A stretch of 64,000 nucleotides of DNA from Imbricaverruca yamaguchii (lineage: Eukaryota > Arthropoda > Thecostraca > Neoverrucidae). A program made the translations under genes and the position numbers. Below the pieces are notes generated by a model. That model ran no database searches, was not told the DNA's origin, and saw only the letters and a list, made by a program, of their open reading frames with translations. The stretch is taken from the NCBI GenBank assembly GCA_034440575.1, contig JAOTOL010001346.1, positions 109,501 to 173,500 of the forward strand, written 5' to 3'. Of this stretch, positions 48,560 through 60,171 are shown in pieces; the stretch's first letter is position 1; each line of letters opens with the position of its first letter.

Positions 48560-49483
48560 GCACGGGTTAACAATGACTTTACACACAACCAAATTACACT
48601 CAATTCACCTTTACAGGTAGAAGCCTGCGCTTTACGACTACATGGAAGAAATGTAGATGTTTATTCGATCTATATTCTACCACATACAGGTAATGCAAAC
48701 ATTTTGATACAAATAGAAAACATCAAAACAGAATTTAGGAATCCTTGCATATCACTTGGCGATTTTAATGACCATAACCCAGCGTGGGATAGAACACCCA
48801 AACTTACAGACACTCGTGACCGCAGCATTGAACAAATTTTAGACTGACATAATTTAGTATTACTGAACACCGGACAGCCAACCTTTTTCACCTTGGACAT
48901 AATACAGAAACAGTCATTAATTTATCAATATGCTCGCCAACTCTTGCCAATGATTTTGACTGAACAATTGACATCGACATTCACGACAGCGACCGCTATC
49001 ACATCAAATTAATCCCACATTTTCAACAGTAGTCGATAGCATACCCAGTCTTATCCCCTGCTGGAAAATTTCCAAGGACGACTGGACAACTTTTCTGGAA
49101 GTTCCACATATTCAATGCAACCAGAAAATTTATCGCGTTGAAAACATCAACCAAGTTACAAAAACACTTCGAAGCAGCTTCCACCGCTATTCCACAAACA
49201 AAACCTTTCACAAAAAGAACACCAGTCCCCTGGTGGTCGATCGAAGTTTCCCGAGCAATAACCGCAGGAAAAAGAGTATTTAGAAAATATCTACGCCATC
49301 CCGACCAACAAAATTTAGCAAGCCGTAATTATGAACGTTCGAAGACACGCCGCATCATTCGCGAAGCTCGTTGCCGTTCATGGTCATTATATTTACAGCA
49401 ACTCACCTCTCAAATACCTATAAGTATCTGGCAGTTAATCCGCCGATTATCAGGACGCTCTCCATTTAACACGCGCCCTGGAG
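48560..49483 (+). pseudogene. I-like ORF2 endonuclease and linker, copy 3
   Basis: TNDFTHNQITLNSPLQVEAC opens the surviving part, then ISLGDFNDHNPAWD, a stop (TGA at 48845), NTGQPTFFTLDIIQKQ, and TFTTATAITSN. The linker KRTPVPWWSIEVSRAITAGK to IRRLSGRSPF reads openly to the insertion at 49466. The N-terminal QET part is missing or destroyed in the AT patch. Confidence 0.8.
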
Positions 49484-50811
49484 GGCCTCTGAAAATTTCG
49501 CGCATTGGAGGTGGGGGGGGTCGGATTCCGCCACCCTAAGGTCTCGGCTCCTATTAGACTAGAGTAACGAAATTCATATGGTGGGTGGGCACGATAGTAA
49601 ACTCTATTGTGTGCTGATTTCATAATCTTAAGTCAATATCTTCAAGGTCAAATGAGGTCAAAATAGCGAAATTTTCTGGTTTTGCGTCGCTTGGCTTGTC
49701 ATTGTTATGGATCGCTGTGATTGTGTTTGGATGCTTAAAAATTGGCATTAATGATGTTTTGGACATTACTAATATACAATACAGATGCTAGATCCGCCAT
49801 TTGACCTTAGGTCACCTATATAGGAGCACTTTATCAGGTCATTACCTACTCCAGTTACCGGAGCCGGGCTGCCCACCCGACTTCTCCATTGGGCGGCTCG
49901 GCACAATCGGCTTCGTAAAGAAAGGAGTGAAATGCATGAATAAAGTATGCAAACGTTAAGGCACATAATGACAAACAGTAGGTTTCCGGATGTGTGGGGA
50001 GTAACATGCAAAGTGACATCAATCGCATGACAGTCATTTGTATTTACCACAACAATCCAGTTGACCAAGTTTGGTTTCATTAGCCTGTCATGAACTTGAC
50101 CTGACTTGACCTCGGCGACTTAACATGACTTTGAAATTATATAGCATAAAAATATGCATCAAACAAGTCGCTAGTTTTGTCAATAACACTTCCCTTTTGC
50201 CAATATACTGGAAGCGCATTGGCGCAGATTTTTGTTGTTTGGCGCTGTTAATTTTATTTTACTTTAACGGCCCCTACCTTGAAACAATTTTGGCTGATTT
50301 TGATTTTTCTTGCTTTAAACAATGCGCTGGTCATTTCTAAGCAGATACGCAAACAATGGCGTATATCTGCTGGTACAATATGGAGGTATGCACGAAAAAT
50401 CGGAGGGGTGGGCGGATTTCGCCTTCCACCCCTTCAGGGCGTGTGTTAACCTGTTATGAACTTGACGTGACTTGACCTCGGTGACCTGACATGACTTTGA
50501 AGCAATGTAGCATAACAATATACCTCAAACAAGTCGCTAGTGTTGCCAAGAACACTTTCTTTTTGCCAATATACGGGAAGCGCATCAGCGTCGATATTTG
50601 CGGTCTAGCGCTGATATTTTGTTTTAATTTAATGACCCGTAACTCGAAATATTTTCGGTCCATTTGGATTGTTTCTTACTTTAGACAACGCGCCGGTCAT
50701 TTCTAAGCAGATATACAAACAATGGCGTATATCGGCCGGTAAAATCTGGAGTTATCTACGAAAAACCAGAGAGGTGGGCGGATTTCGCCCCCACCCCCTC
50801 CAGGGCGCGTG
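49470..50811. mobile_element. 1342-bp TTAA-flanked element with 16-bp perfect TIRs
   Basis: The TIR CACGCGCCCTGGAGGG at 49470-49485 has its exact reverse complement at 50796-50811. TTAA flanks both sides (49466-49469, 50812-50815). Removing the element and one TTAA joins RRLSGRSPF to KSLPALRIEN in frame, matching the uninterrupted sister copy RLLSGRSPFKSLPAFK at 28.8 kb. TTAA duplication and seamless footprint are the signature of piggyBac-type transposition. No transposase is encoded, so it would be a non-autonomous member. TIRs start CAC rather than the commoner CCC, so superfamily assignment is inference. Confidence 0.9.
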
Positions 50812-50815
50812 TTAA
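50080..50815. repeat. Tandem duplication (366 bp) of the TTAA element's right end
   Basis: Units 50080-50445 and 50446-50811 share the start ttaRcctgtYatgaacttga, an internal 71-codon frame (50125-50340 and 50491-50706, both beginning MTLK and ending AGHF), and a terminal cttcagggcgtgtg or ctccagggcgcgtg. Each unit is bounded by TTAA or its derivative TTAG at an exact 366-base period. Confidence 0.9.
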
Positions 50816-53431
50816 ATCACTCCCGGCCCTCAGAATTGAAAACACCACAATTACAGACTCACACACAATAGTACATACAATAGCGGACACCATGGCTCAC
50901 GATAGCGCTGACAACTACAGACCGGATTTTCTTACAACATGTACAACACGCTTTTCACTTTTTTAGCACAATTCGATTCGAACAACACTGAAATATACAA
51001 TATCCCTTGGCAAGTTTCAGAACTGGATACTGCAATATCCTCCGCCGGCAATACTTCTGTAAGCCCCGACAATTTACATTATTCCTTTCTCAGACATATT
51101 TCCAATGGCACAAAACATTACATATTACAAAGATGTAATGCATTATGGTCTGGCCATACTTTTCCCGAATCCTGGAAGGAAGCTCTCATCATTCCCATAC
51201 CAAAACCCGGCAAAAGCCAACCCAACAATTTTCGACCCATCGCACTCAACAATTGTCTAAGAACACTTTTTGAACGTATGATTGTAAAAAGACCGACCTG
51301 GTGCTTAGAAACTTATATCTTTTATCTACTATTCAATGCGGCTTTCGTCATGGCCGCTGAGCAATAGATCATCTCATTCGATCAGAAATTGATATCCGCG
51401 TTGGCCATTAAAAAAGCTTGAACACACCACCGCAGTATTTTTAGACCTTAACAAAACGTATGATATGGTATGCAAACCGGCATTAATTTCCGAACTTCTT
51501 CACTTCGGCGTAAAAGGAAATTTAGCTCATTATGTGATAGGGTTTTTTTCTGGTCCCCACCATTTTCATCTCTGGTGCAGGTCAGCGATTTCCGAGTTAC
51601 ATTTCATGAAAAAACGGATTACCATAGTGAAGCTGTTTATTACCAGTCTTATTCAACATCATCATCAACGATATTTTCACCGATCTGCCACCTCAGGTAT
51701 CATCTTCCCTTTTCGCAGATGACAGCGCTATTTGGTGCACAGATAGAAATGAAACACGTTGCTTAATCATACTTCAAAACGCACTTGACCGGATGCACCA
51801 ATAGTCCATAAAATACGGCTTCACATTTTCACTACCAAAATCTGCCACTAAGATATTCAGCAATGCCCACGACCATGAATGCCCACGACCTCCATGCCCA
51901 CGACCAGAAACACCACTTCACCCCGGAAACACTGGTATTCCTTTCGTAAATGTACTCAAATTTCTTGGTAGTATTTTTGAGCGTAGGGTTTCCATGCATC
52001 AGCACATAAAACACGTACAGACCAAATGTTTCCAAAGACTCAATTTCTTTCGCTGCATTACATCGTCATCATTGGGATCCGATCGTCGCACGCTTTTACA
52101 ACTGTACACATCATTAGTTCTTCCCATCATATAATATGGTTCCATAGCTTACGCAGGTGGCAGTACCTCTGCTTTAAAAATTTTGGACACCAAACAAAAT
52201 AAATTTATCCGAATAGCACTCGGTCCAATGACCACGTCCCCGATCACTTCTTTACAAACCGAATACGAAATTCCCCCATTACCTCTCCGAAGAATGGAAT
52301 TAACACTAAGGTATGCCGAAAATTAAATTTAAAGACCACCACCTTGCATGTTTAGGTCCCGCCGAAAAGTGAACCGGCCTTACTATAGCTTCACGCATCA
52401 AAAACATTTTTTACACAACTCCAATACAATATTCCACATATTACTGCACTTCCTCCACCAACTACACCACTCTAGCAGATGACCGAATTTTTTTTAAATC
52501 TCACCACCACTCCCAAATCGCAGCTTCGTCCAGAACACATCAAACAAAAATTGACCAGTTTCGTTCTCGTTATTGACACGTTCATTTTGTTTTCACCGAC
52601 GGATCCAAAGACGAAAATCACACAAGAAATGCCATTGTTTCAGATACATATGCACGACTACATCGCTTGCCAAACGGAACCTCCATATTCAACGCCCAAT
52701 TGCACGCTATTCTCACTGCCCTTCGCTATGTCCGCAACCGTTCAATTTGTCACCCCATGCGCAATGTCGTCATTTGTTCGGACTCAAAATCTGTTCTTTA
52801 ATCTATTTCTTCACTTTACTTTTCGCGCCATTGCTATATTTCCATTTATGACACACTTGAAACACTTCATCTGATGGGCATGAAGGTCCGTTTCCTGTGG
52901 GTGCCCAGTCACTGTGGCATTCCAGGGAACGAGGAAGCAGACCATTTCGCAAAACAATCATTGCAATTATCACACATCACAGAAATCCCACCACACTTTG
53001 ACGCCATCAAATCAACAATACGACATAACACTCGGCACTTTTGGAACGAACAATGGAATGAAACTACAAGCCTGACACAATTTCGTCTCACCAAACCTGT
53101 CATCGAGAACTGGACCACATCATATAAAAAACACAGACAGGAAGAAAAAGTTCCATCGCGGCTCCGCATAAGTCACACCTTTCTCACTCATAGATATATT
53201 TACACTGCTTCACCTCGATCTTCATCCCCATTATGCAACACTCACCTTGCAGTTTCACATATTCTCCAACACTGTCAACATTACCACGATCACCGGAAAA
53301 CACCTAACAACTACTGCCGTGCACACAGCATTCTCTTTTCTTTGCCCACATTTTTAGGAGACCAATGCCCTTTTCTCATAAAAGTACTTTTCATCTTTCT
53401 CCGACAATCAAACTTGGTCCAGGAATTATAA
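50815..53431 (+). pseudogene. I-like ORF2 reverse transcriptase, RNase H and C-terminal tail, copy 3
   Basis: After the inserted element the frame gives NYRPDFL, then SPDNLHYSFLRHIS, FPESWKEALIIPIPKPGK, NNFRPIALNNCLRTLFERM, the catalytic SLFADDSAIW (FADD at 51712-51723, intact), and thumb SIAYAGGSTSALKILDT. RNase H follows: FTDGSK near 52600, FNAQLHAILTALR, CSDSKSV, and WVPSHCGIPGNEEAD near 52900, containing the conserved Asp, Glu, Asp and His-type positions. The last intact frame (52874-53431) ends with a Cys/His-rich tail (CNTHLAVSHILQHCQHYHD). Several shifts and stops (51368, 51800, 52130, 52790) make it inactive. Confidence 0.85.
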
Positions 53432-53549
53432 TCTGACTTTTACATCGTAATTTTTTCTTCATTTCACGGCACGAAATGGCCTGAATAGATGGCCTGAGTA
53501 GACCGAAGTGCCAAATGTAATAAAATGAAATAAAACAAACTTTTGAGCA

Positions 53550-53935
53550 AACGTAATTTTCGGACGATCGACCTTTGATCATGTCACGGATCTGTTGAAG
53601 CGTCTTGGCTGGATGAGCGCTGAAAACTTGGCCTCATGCCACACGCTGTGTCTACTCCACAAGGTGCACCGACTACAGAAGCCGGCTTCATTAGCCGACA
53701 CTATCTCAACAGTTGCCGAGCACCGTGGCCGCCACACCCGCCAGGATCGGGACCTATACGTCCCAAGGTCGCGTACAGAGATGGGCAGGCGCCGTTTTTG
53801 TTCCAGAGATCCTGCCCTATAGAACGAAATGTCACACGGACTGAGGCAACTGCCAGTTCCCACGTTTAGTCGCCGCCTTAGACGGCATTTGTGCATGGGA
53901 TCGGTCAGATTGACCTGATTTGCTTCCTGACTTCT
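53550..53935 (+). pseudogene. Second non-LTR family, 3' part of the split copy
   Basis: Reads GRSTFDHVTDLLKRLGWMSA and ENLASCHTLCLLHKVHRL, then the characteristic end RTEMGRRRFCSRDPAL, a stop, and LRQLPVPTFSRRLRRHLC. This completes the RT fragment that breaks off at 46610 and shows that the I-like copy lies inside it. Confidence 0.85.
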
Positions 53936-55080
53936 TATCATACTCGACCGCTTTCATACTCGACCTCTTTCATACTCGCTGTGTTGTCTTCATACCTGCT
54001 GACTTCTTAATATACTTGTAGTACTTGCTGACTCTTTCCGTGCCGCCGGAATGACGAGTTGTTATATGTTTTGATGTGTATCTGTGACAGCCCTTTTTCA
54101 TGCGACATTTGTATTAAAAATCGACAATAGGCTGTAATAGCCATGAGTTTATTGTAGATTGCCCGAATTACGTCTTTGAGTAGTTCTCGGTTTTCGCGAC
54201 AAATTGGCGCTTTATCTATTCTGTTAAATTAAACACTGACCCGAATTATGAGGTAAAATGGAGCCCGAAGTATGAGCTGGTGCCAATCGTGGGATTCTAC
54301 TACGTCCCACATGCCCACCTTTGTTTAATGTTGCTATCATTGTCTGTTTCGAATCATTAAGTAGGTCGCATTTTATACCGTCTCTTTCCCTTGCCCACCA
54401 TGTACTGTGGAAGGTGGCGATATCTCGTGCACGGACTGGGCCTAATACGTGATGTCATCAACGGTTTAGTGTAATCGAACGGTAACTACCCACGATAAAC
54501 ACAGTCATATTAGCATCACGGTATGATTGGGTCGCTGATGATATGATGCACTAACCATCGGCCATGCACCATATTTGCCAACTTCCTCAGTACAGAGAGG
54601 GGAAGCTACGATCTCGTTGGCGATTTGAAACGGAGAACGTTAGTGTCATGAAACAAGATCGAAATGTCAGGTGTGGCAATACATGGCAATTGATACCTTA
54701 CTTATTGGCATGCTTCGGGTTACTGATTCATCTCATATAACAGACCAAAGGCTAATTCTCGCAAAAACATAACCTTTCCGCTTCATCCCTCTCTGCATAA
54801 ATACGCAGAGAGGGACGAAGGGATGCGTAAATACGGTGGGGTGGGGTGGGGTGGGGTAGGGTGCCAAGTTGGAGCAACTATTGCCATGACAGCACAATAC
54901 TGTCACAACACTTGACAGCATTGCATGATGAGGGGTGGGATGGACATGGACACGATACTCGTACACACACCTACGCCTACGCACCCGCCTGGAACAAAAA
55001 CGATTCAGGTGGCCACCAAAGTCGAACTGCTGACTATCGCCTTGTCACGGTATGATTTCACGTTATACCTATATATACTG
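53936..55080. other. No gene seen; hairpin at 54786-54817
   Basis: tccctctctgc pairs with gcagagaggga around ataaatac, followed by (ggtgg)n-like G/T repeats. A triple catactcgacc-like repeat lies near 53938-53980. Otherwise featureless. Confidence 0.45.
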
Positions 55081-55140
55081 TGCTGTCGAGTCTAACCTAA
55101 AGGTTAGTCTGACCTAAGCTAACCTAAAGGTTAGGTTAGG

Positions 55141-55181
55141 TCAGCGGCCGGCCAACGAAGCACGGATTGGCCGGCCGCTGA
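55141..55181. repeat. Perfect 15-bp inverted repeat (hairpin)
   Basis: Stem 55141-55155 (tcagcggccggccaa) is perfectly complementary to 55167-55181, around an 11-base loop. It is preceded by several aacctaa/ttaggtt words at 55090-55140. Confidence 0.9.
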
Positions 55182-55929
55182 GCACCAAATGAAGCGATCA
55201 TGTCCGCTTAGGGGGCGGATTCCGGTGATCCGAAAAGCTAATCAAATACCCCACTCTTAACTTAAAATTATATACGTGGTCATGTTTTTAACAATTGTAA
55301 GCTATATTAAGTTACCAAAATTGTACCATGCAGTTAATACCGACTCAGTAGATTTCAGCCGAAGTAATACAATAGCCTCTCATATATCGAACGTATGTGT
55401 TTTGTGGATCGACATCCGGACTTATTTATTCGGTGTTTATGACTCATTCTTTTTACATGCATATTTATATATCTTTGAATGACGTGGTTAAAAATTCCCT
55501 CGAGATTGAATACATCAGAACTGAAATGATCGTTCATCAAAAAACAATAAGAAGCTTAAGTACCCTATATTTTCAGAATGGTGTTCAGGTTTTCCGAGAA
55601 TCTAGTGGCAGGTTTCAACGAGGCGTGTTTTCCGATGACTTATTTGGTTGAGTTGACGTGTCATGACCTCAGTATTAATATACTAATGTGGCCACAGTAC
55701 TGCAGTCGTAATCATGGATCCAATAGTTCGATCACAACCAGAGCATGGTCAGATACGCTTTTCATCAATATGTTCCTCATATCTCATGATAACATTTTTT
55801 ACCCACCCTACTGACTGGATGCAGTGACATCATGTTAATTGTCACAACAACGGACCACGCCTTTTCAGTCGCAGTGAAGCAAGCAAACACAAACCAACAA
55901 ACACACGTCCTCAACATGTTCCCAATACG
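55182..55929. other. No gene seen
   Basis: AT-rich; short overlapping frames only. Confidence 0.4.
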
Positions 55930-56036
55930 CGTCGGGCCACCACCACGGCCTTCCGACAGCAGTGTTCCTCAAACCCTGCGACGTGTCGGGCCACAACCAC
56001 GGCCTTCCGCCGGCGGTGTTCCTCAAACCCGGCGGC
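55930..56036. repeat. ~55-bp tandem duplication
   Basis: gtcgggccaccaccacggcc...caaaccctgcgac is repeated as gtcgggccacaaccacggcc...caaacccggcggc, followed by GC-rich DNA to 56280. Confidence 0.8.
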
Positions 56037-56132
56037 GCGCTGCAACACCGTCGTCGATTTCCCACAGCCGGCGGCGCCGGTCGGAACGCTCCAGTCCGTG
56101 GGTGGACACGGTGCGCACGTGCCGACGTGACG

Positions 56133-56280
56133 TCACCCGGTCAGCGCGCGCCAATATAGCGGCCGTGCGGCGGCGGCCACCTGAGACATCGTCGCCACGA
56201 CGTCGCCAAGTCCGCGTCCGCTGAGGTGACCTGTCGTCGTGTCGCCTGTCGAGCCGGCGGCACGCACTTTGACGGCCAGC
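56133..56280 (-). other. GC-rich stretch with open minus-strand frame, unassigned
   Basis: A minus-strand frame reads GAVLAVKVRAAGSTGDTTTG and continues to MSQVAAAARPLYWRALTG before a stop. Frames on both strands are open because of the base composition. It could be an exon next to the 57-bp array but nothing recognisable supports it. Confidence 0.25.
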
Positions 56281-56895
56281 ACAGCGCCCTCCGGTACACC
56301 GGCTCGTGGCTGGTACACAAACCACGCAGGTAACGCCACAGCGTCCCCCAGTACCCCGGCTCGTGGCTGGTACACAAACCACGCAGGTAACGCCACAGCG
56401 CCCTCCGGTACACCGGCTCGTGGCTGGTACACAAACCACGCAAGTAACGCCACAGCGCCCTCCGGTACACCGGCTCGTGGCTGGTACACAAACCACGCAG
56501 GTAACGCCACAGCGCCCTCCGGTACACCGGCTCGTGGCTGGTACACAAACCACGCAGGTAACGCCACAGCGCCCTCCGGTACACCGGCTCGTGGCTGGTA
56601 CACAAACCACGCAGGTAACGCCACAGCGCCCTCCGGTACACCGGCTCGTGGCTGGTACACAAACCACGCAGGTAACGCCACAGCGTCCCCCAGTACCCCG
56701 GCTCGTGGCTGGTACACAAACCACGCAGGTAACGCCACAGCGTCCCCCAGTACCCCGGCTCGTGGCTGGTACATGTACCGCGCAGGTAACGCCACAGCGT
56801 CCCCCAGTACCCCGGTTCGTGGCTGGTACACAAACCACGCAGGTAACGCCACAGCGTCCCCCAGTACCCCGGCTCGTGGCTGGTACATGTACCGC
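56281..56895. repeat. 57-bp minisatellite, ~11 copies
   Basis: Unit ggtacaccggctcgtggctg plus gtacacaaaccacgcag plus gtaacgccacagcgccctcc, in two main variants (cctccggtacacc and tcccccagtacccc). The 57-base unit is 19 codons, so all six frames are long and open. Each unit has a donor-like CAG|GTAACG on the plus strand. Confidence 0.95.
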
Positions 56896-57949
56896 GCGGG
56901 TAACGTCACAGTCGACCACGCGCACCTACAGACACATACAGCAAAACACATTTAATTGTGGCCGTCGTCGTTATGTTGACACAAGCCAGATTATCGTGAT
57001 AATGCAACTGATTTGTATATCTTAAGCTGACATGCATTACATCACCTGCAAGCCAATCGAAATGCAGCGCTAATCCGAAGCTGTGTCAACATCGGGCAAT
57101 GTTGACGTAAGCCTGTTTTATATAATTTGATCACCCTGGGCGATGTGGAACAGCCGGTCTTATCCTCTCGTCTCCAATGAACCACCTCACTTTTCCTTCT
57201 GACGTACAAATGCGCTACATCGACCAATGAGGGTGCGGGAGATCGCCGGACAGCGCAACAAAACTGATTGAGCATGGCTAGTGACCGTGAAGCGAGTGCT
57301 TTTATTGTGAGTGGAATGTGCGATGTTGTGTGCATCACCGGCAGGAAGGCAAGCCAACATTTCTGTAAGTGCGCAGTGATACATTAAAAACGCGAGAACG
57401 ACCTGTGAAATGCAAGTAAGATGCATGCCGATATTTCGTCATGAAGGTGGCCTTAACATTGTCCTAAACCAAAATGATTAATTAATTACAGGGTTAATGG
57501 ATGTGAATTTCCATGAAGTGGCACAAAAAAAAAACCAATGCTTCCTAGATTATCACCATTGGCTACTAGAGAATTCTGTGATGAAGTCAGCGCCCAGGGA
57601 CAGATGCAAGGAGGGGGCATCGGAAGTACAATGACACGCTCGGAGCTCGATCTAGACTGTCTGTTTGGGGCGTTGTCTACCTTGACCGGGCCACCAAGTT
57701 CCGTCCGAGGGAAGGCCCGATCGATCACACCTAAGGGCGGAGTCAGGCGATACGTGCAGGATGCAGCATACCCCTGAGCCTATTACATGAGGAGTGTGTC
57801 TCCCACGGGAAAGTGGCCGCCCTCCGGGCGATCAAATGCTGGGAATCCTCTAGTGCACCACACCCCGTCGAATTTATCAGCCAGAGGTGGCCCTCAGAAG
57901 GCAAAGTGGCACCCAACCGGATATGTGCCCTCATGAAAATTCCTGGATC
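56896..57949. other. No gene seen
   Basis: An 80-codon plus-strand frame at 57538-57777 has no known motif. Words such as ctggatccgcccctg near 57940 resemble ends of dispersed repeats. Confidence 0.4.
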
Positions 57950-58880
57950 CGCCCCTGTCAGTACGCGGATGGTATCCAAATTTTGATCAGCGGTTCAAAA
58001 TATCGTGTTAGAAATACCGCTTCGCGGATTAAAAGTGTCCCTGGTCTCCCTTGGTCTCTGGTTTGGAGTTAACGGCCTCAAAATGAATGCAGACAAAATT
58101 CAGCCGGATTATTTTCGGTGGTCAACCTGATGTCTGTATTGTCCCAAACCTAAATGCCAAATTTCTCGATCATCATCTCTCCCCTAGTCTGGAAGCAAAA
58201 TCGTAGGTTCGTATTGGGTCGGACTCTCAACTGAAATTCTTGGAGAAATGTCGCACTCATAGCCAGCTTTTGCTTCGTGTATTTTTGCTGGTCTGCCACA
58301 TCGGAAGCTGCTGGTCACCTACCTACCAGCGTCAGCACTACTCTTGTAGCAATGCACATCCGCTACTGCATCACAATGCATGGGAACAATGCTCAAACCA
58401 ATCTCTCTCGGTTCCGAAATGTTTTAAGTTGTTCTGCTGTGGTCAGATTTGGTTGCGTATGTTATGCAGTAGGGGACATTCATAACATACAGCAGTAGCG
58501 GTATGTTATGGCTGTCGGCGTGGACTTTGTGACGTATGCACAACACCGGTGCACTGACGTGCCAGGTGAGGCGTGTTGGCGAGCCTGGGGGGGGGGGATC
58601 GCGGCTGTTCGGTGAATTTCTCACCGTTGGAGAGACCCACCTGAGACCCACCAGACAAGACGAAGATTAACGTGCGGCCCGGCCTAGAACTGAGACGAAG
58701 AAGCGTCGTTTTACCTGCCGGCCACCAGTGCTATATGACACCCCGCGACACGGCCTGAAACAGTTGCCTGTGCCGCCCCTCAGTCCTACACGTTTTGCTG
58801 CGCTACAGACGTCCAGTTGGCGCCGTGAGCCGTCCATGCACCTGCTGTCTGTGCACACGTTTATGTGCTTGGGTGTGTGA
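57950..58880 (+). pseudogene. Second non-LTR family, C-terminal fragment
   Basis: Starts at the catalytic region, here QYADGIQILI (second Asp lost), followed in shifting frames by FGVNGLKMNADKI and a C-terminal end RRFTCRPPVLYDTPRH with LKQLPVPPLSPTRF. It matches the 45.4/53.5-kb copy by the shared QLPVP end and NA-K-Q motif. 5'-truncated, multiply broken. Confidence 0.7.
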
Positions 58881-60008
58881 ACTGTGTATCCACGACTCCT
58901 TTCCTTTGCTATCTTATTTTGTTTGTAATGTCGAGGATCTGCAATAGCAAGAAGTTCATCGCAGATTGCCCTAATACAAGTCTTCGATCTTTGACCTTTG
59001 CGTGCTTCAACATATTGCCCCGAGTCGCATCATTTTCACTTTTTGTTCCTCACACTGTTCTTGAAAAGATTCAGTTTACAATTTCAAGGTCTTCATTGGT
59101 AATTGCACTATTTGTTGCGCTACGAGTTTGTCAGCAGGATAACATAAACATCGTCATATGCGGTGGAAATATTATCCAACTGCCATCCACGTTTGCAACA
59201 TTAATTGCAATGCTTGAAACTCTTCCGACAAAATACGTCAGATTATTACTTCACCTGCGCCTCTCGGTAAATTCGCATGCCCCCAATAAGTGTATCCGTG
59301 GATAGCGAAAACAGGCGCACGGCAGCGTGCATCAGTTTAGCATACATTTTCTCACATCAGTTTGACATGTGTGAAAATGTTGAGGTGGAATCGTCCACGG
59401 TCATCGAGTTAATCAAAGTCAAGTGGGGTGACCTCCACCGTCACGCTTTAAAGGGAAAGGGTATTCGATTGAAACTGTCACCATTTGTTCAACTTTAGAG
59501 ACGCAACAAGGCACATCAAAAGAATTTAGAAATTTGCGTTTTTATGCCTTACTTGTTTTGCACATTTGCCTATTGGGACCAAAATAGAAGATCCTGGCGA
59601 AGATATGCAATTTGTACGAGGCTAGAGGTTACCTAATGCAACGTTTCTCAATATCCTCCACCCATTAGAAAAGAAAACATACATATTTTTTCTTCAACTC
59701 TCACGAAAAGTACAATAGTTCTTTTCGGTGGGTGGGGGAGGGAAACATATTGCTACCCTGGTCCATATAACCTACATTTTCTGACTCCAAATAAGTTTCG
59801 TTTGATCTTTTTTTTCAAGCTGTACTCCCCGGATAAAAAACATGACTTCAATCGTTGCCCACATAGACCGCTCCTAGCGACGTCACTTTTTAAGTGGATA
59901 AAATATTGTGGATGATTACTGGTCCTACTCGTCGAGAGCTTTCCGATGTCCCGTCTTACGTTTTCGTGCGACGCTTAGTTTGAAAATTAGAGGATGGCTT
60001 ATAAAGAA
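58881..60008. other. No gene seen
   Basis: A 146-codon plus-strand frame (58865-59305) is hydrophobic and without a recognised domain; it overlaps the end of the preceding fragment. Remaining bases are AT-rich with no feature. Confidence 0.4.
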
Positions 60009-60151
60009 CCCCATGACGGAGTGTGAGTATCTGACCGGAATGACCCCATGACGGAGTGTGAGTATCTGACCGGAATGACCCCATGACGGACTGTGAGTAT
60101 CTGACCGGAATGACCCCATGACGGAGTGTGAGTATCTGACCGGAATGACCG
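60009..60151. repeat. 35-bp tandem repeat, ~4 copies
   Basis: Unit tgaccccatgacggagtgtg plus agtatctgaccggaa repeats at an exact 35-base period (catg at 60012, 60047 and onward) with a single c-for-g variant. Confidence 0.95.
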
Positions 60152-60171
60152 GACGAGAAGGCTTTAGTCAG

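Larger units (their letters stand above)
46625..53545 (+). mobile_element. I-like non-LTR retrotransposon, copy 3, nearly full length
   Basis: Plus-strand order: 5' segment with gtgacacc repeats, ORF1 (46788-48040), damaged AT-only patch (48312-48505), endonuclease (48560-49020), linker, a 1342-bp foreign element (49470-50811), RT (50815-52330), RNase H (52560-53020), a Cys/His-containing tail to 53431, and a 3' end with aataaaatgaaataaaa near 53520. The domain set endonuclease, RT, RNase H with a zinc-knuckle ORF1 matches the I clade. Inserted into a CR1/Jockey-like copy between 46610 and 53550. Multiple stops; inactive. Confidence 0.88.

Noticed and set aside
46600..53560. Target-site duplication of I-like copy 3
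   Set aside because: Flanks look loosely alike around an aactttt/cagttg region but no clean direct repeat could be read.
56023..57025. Overlapping 230-300-codon frames on both strands
   Set aside because: Explained by the 57-bp array whose unit is 19 codons; all frames are open at once.
58865..59305. 146-codon hydrophobic frame
   Set aside because: No domain, overlaps the end of a retrotransposon fragment, and no splice or promoter support.
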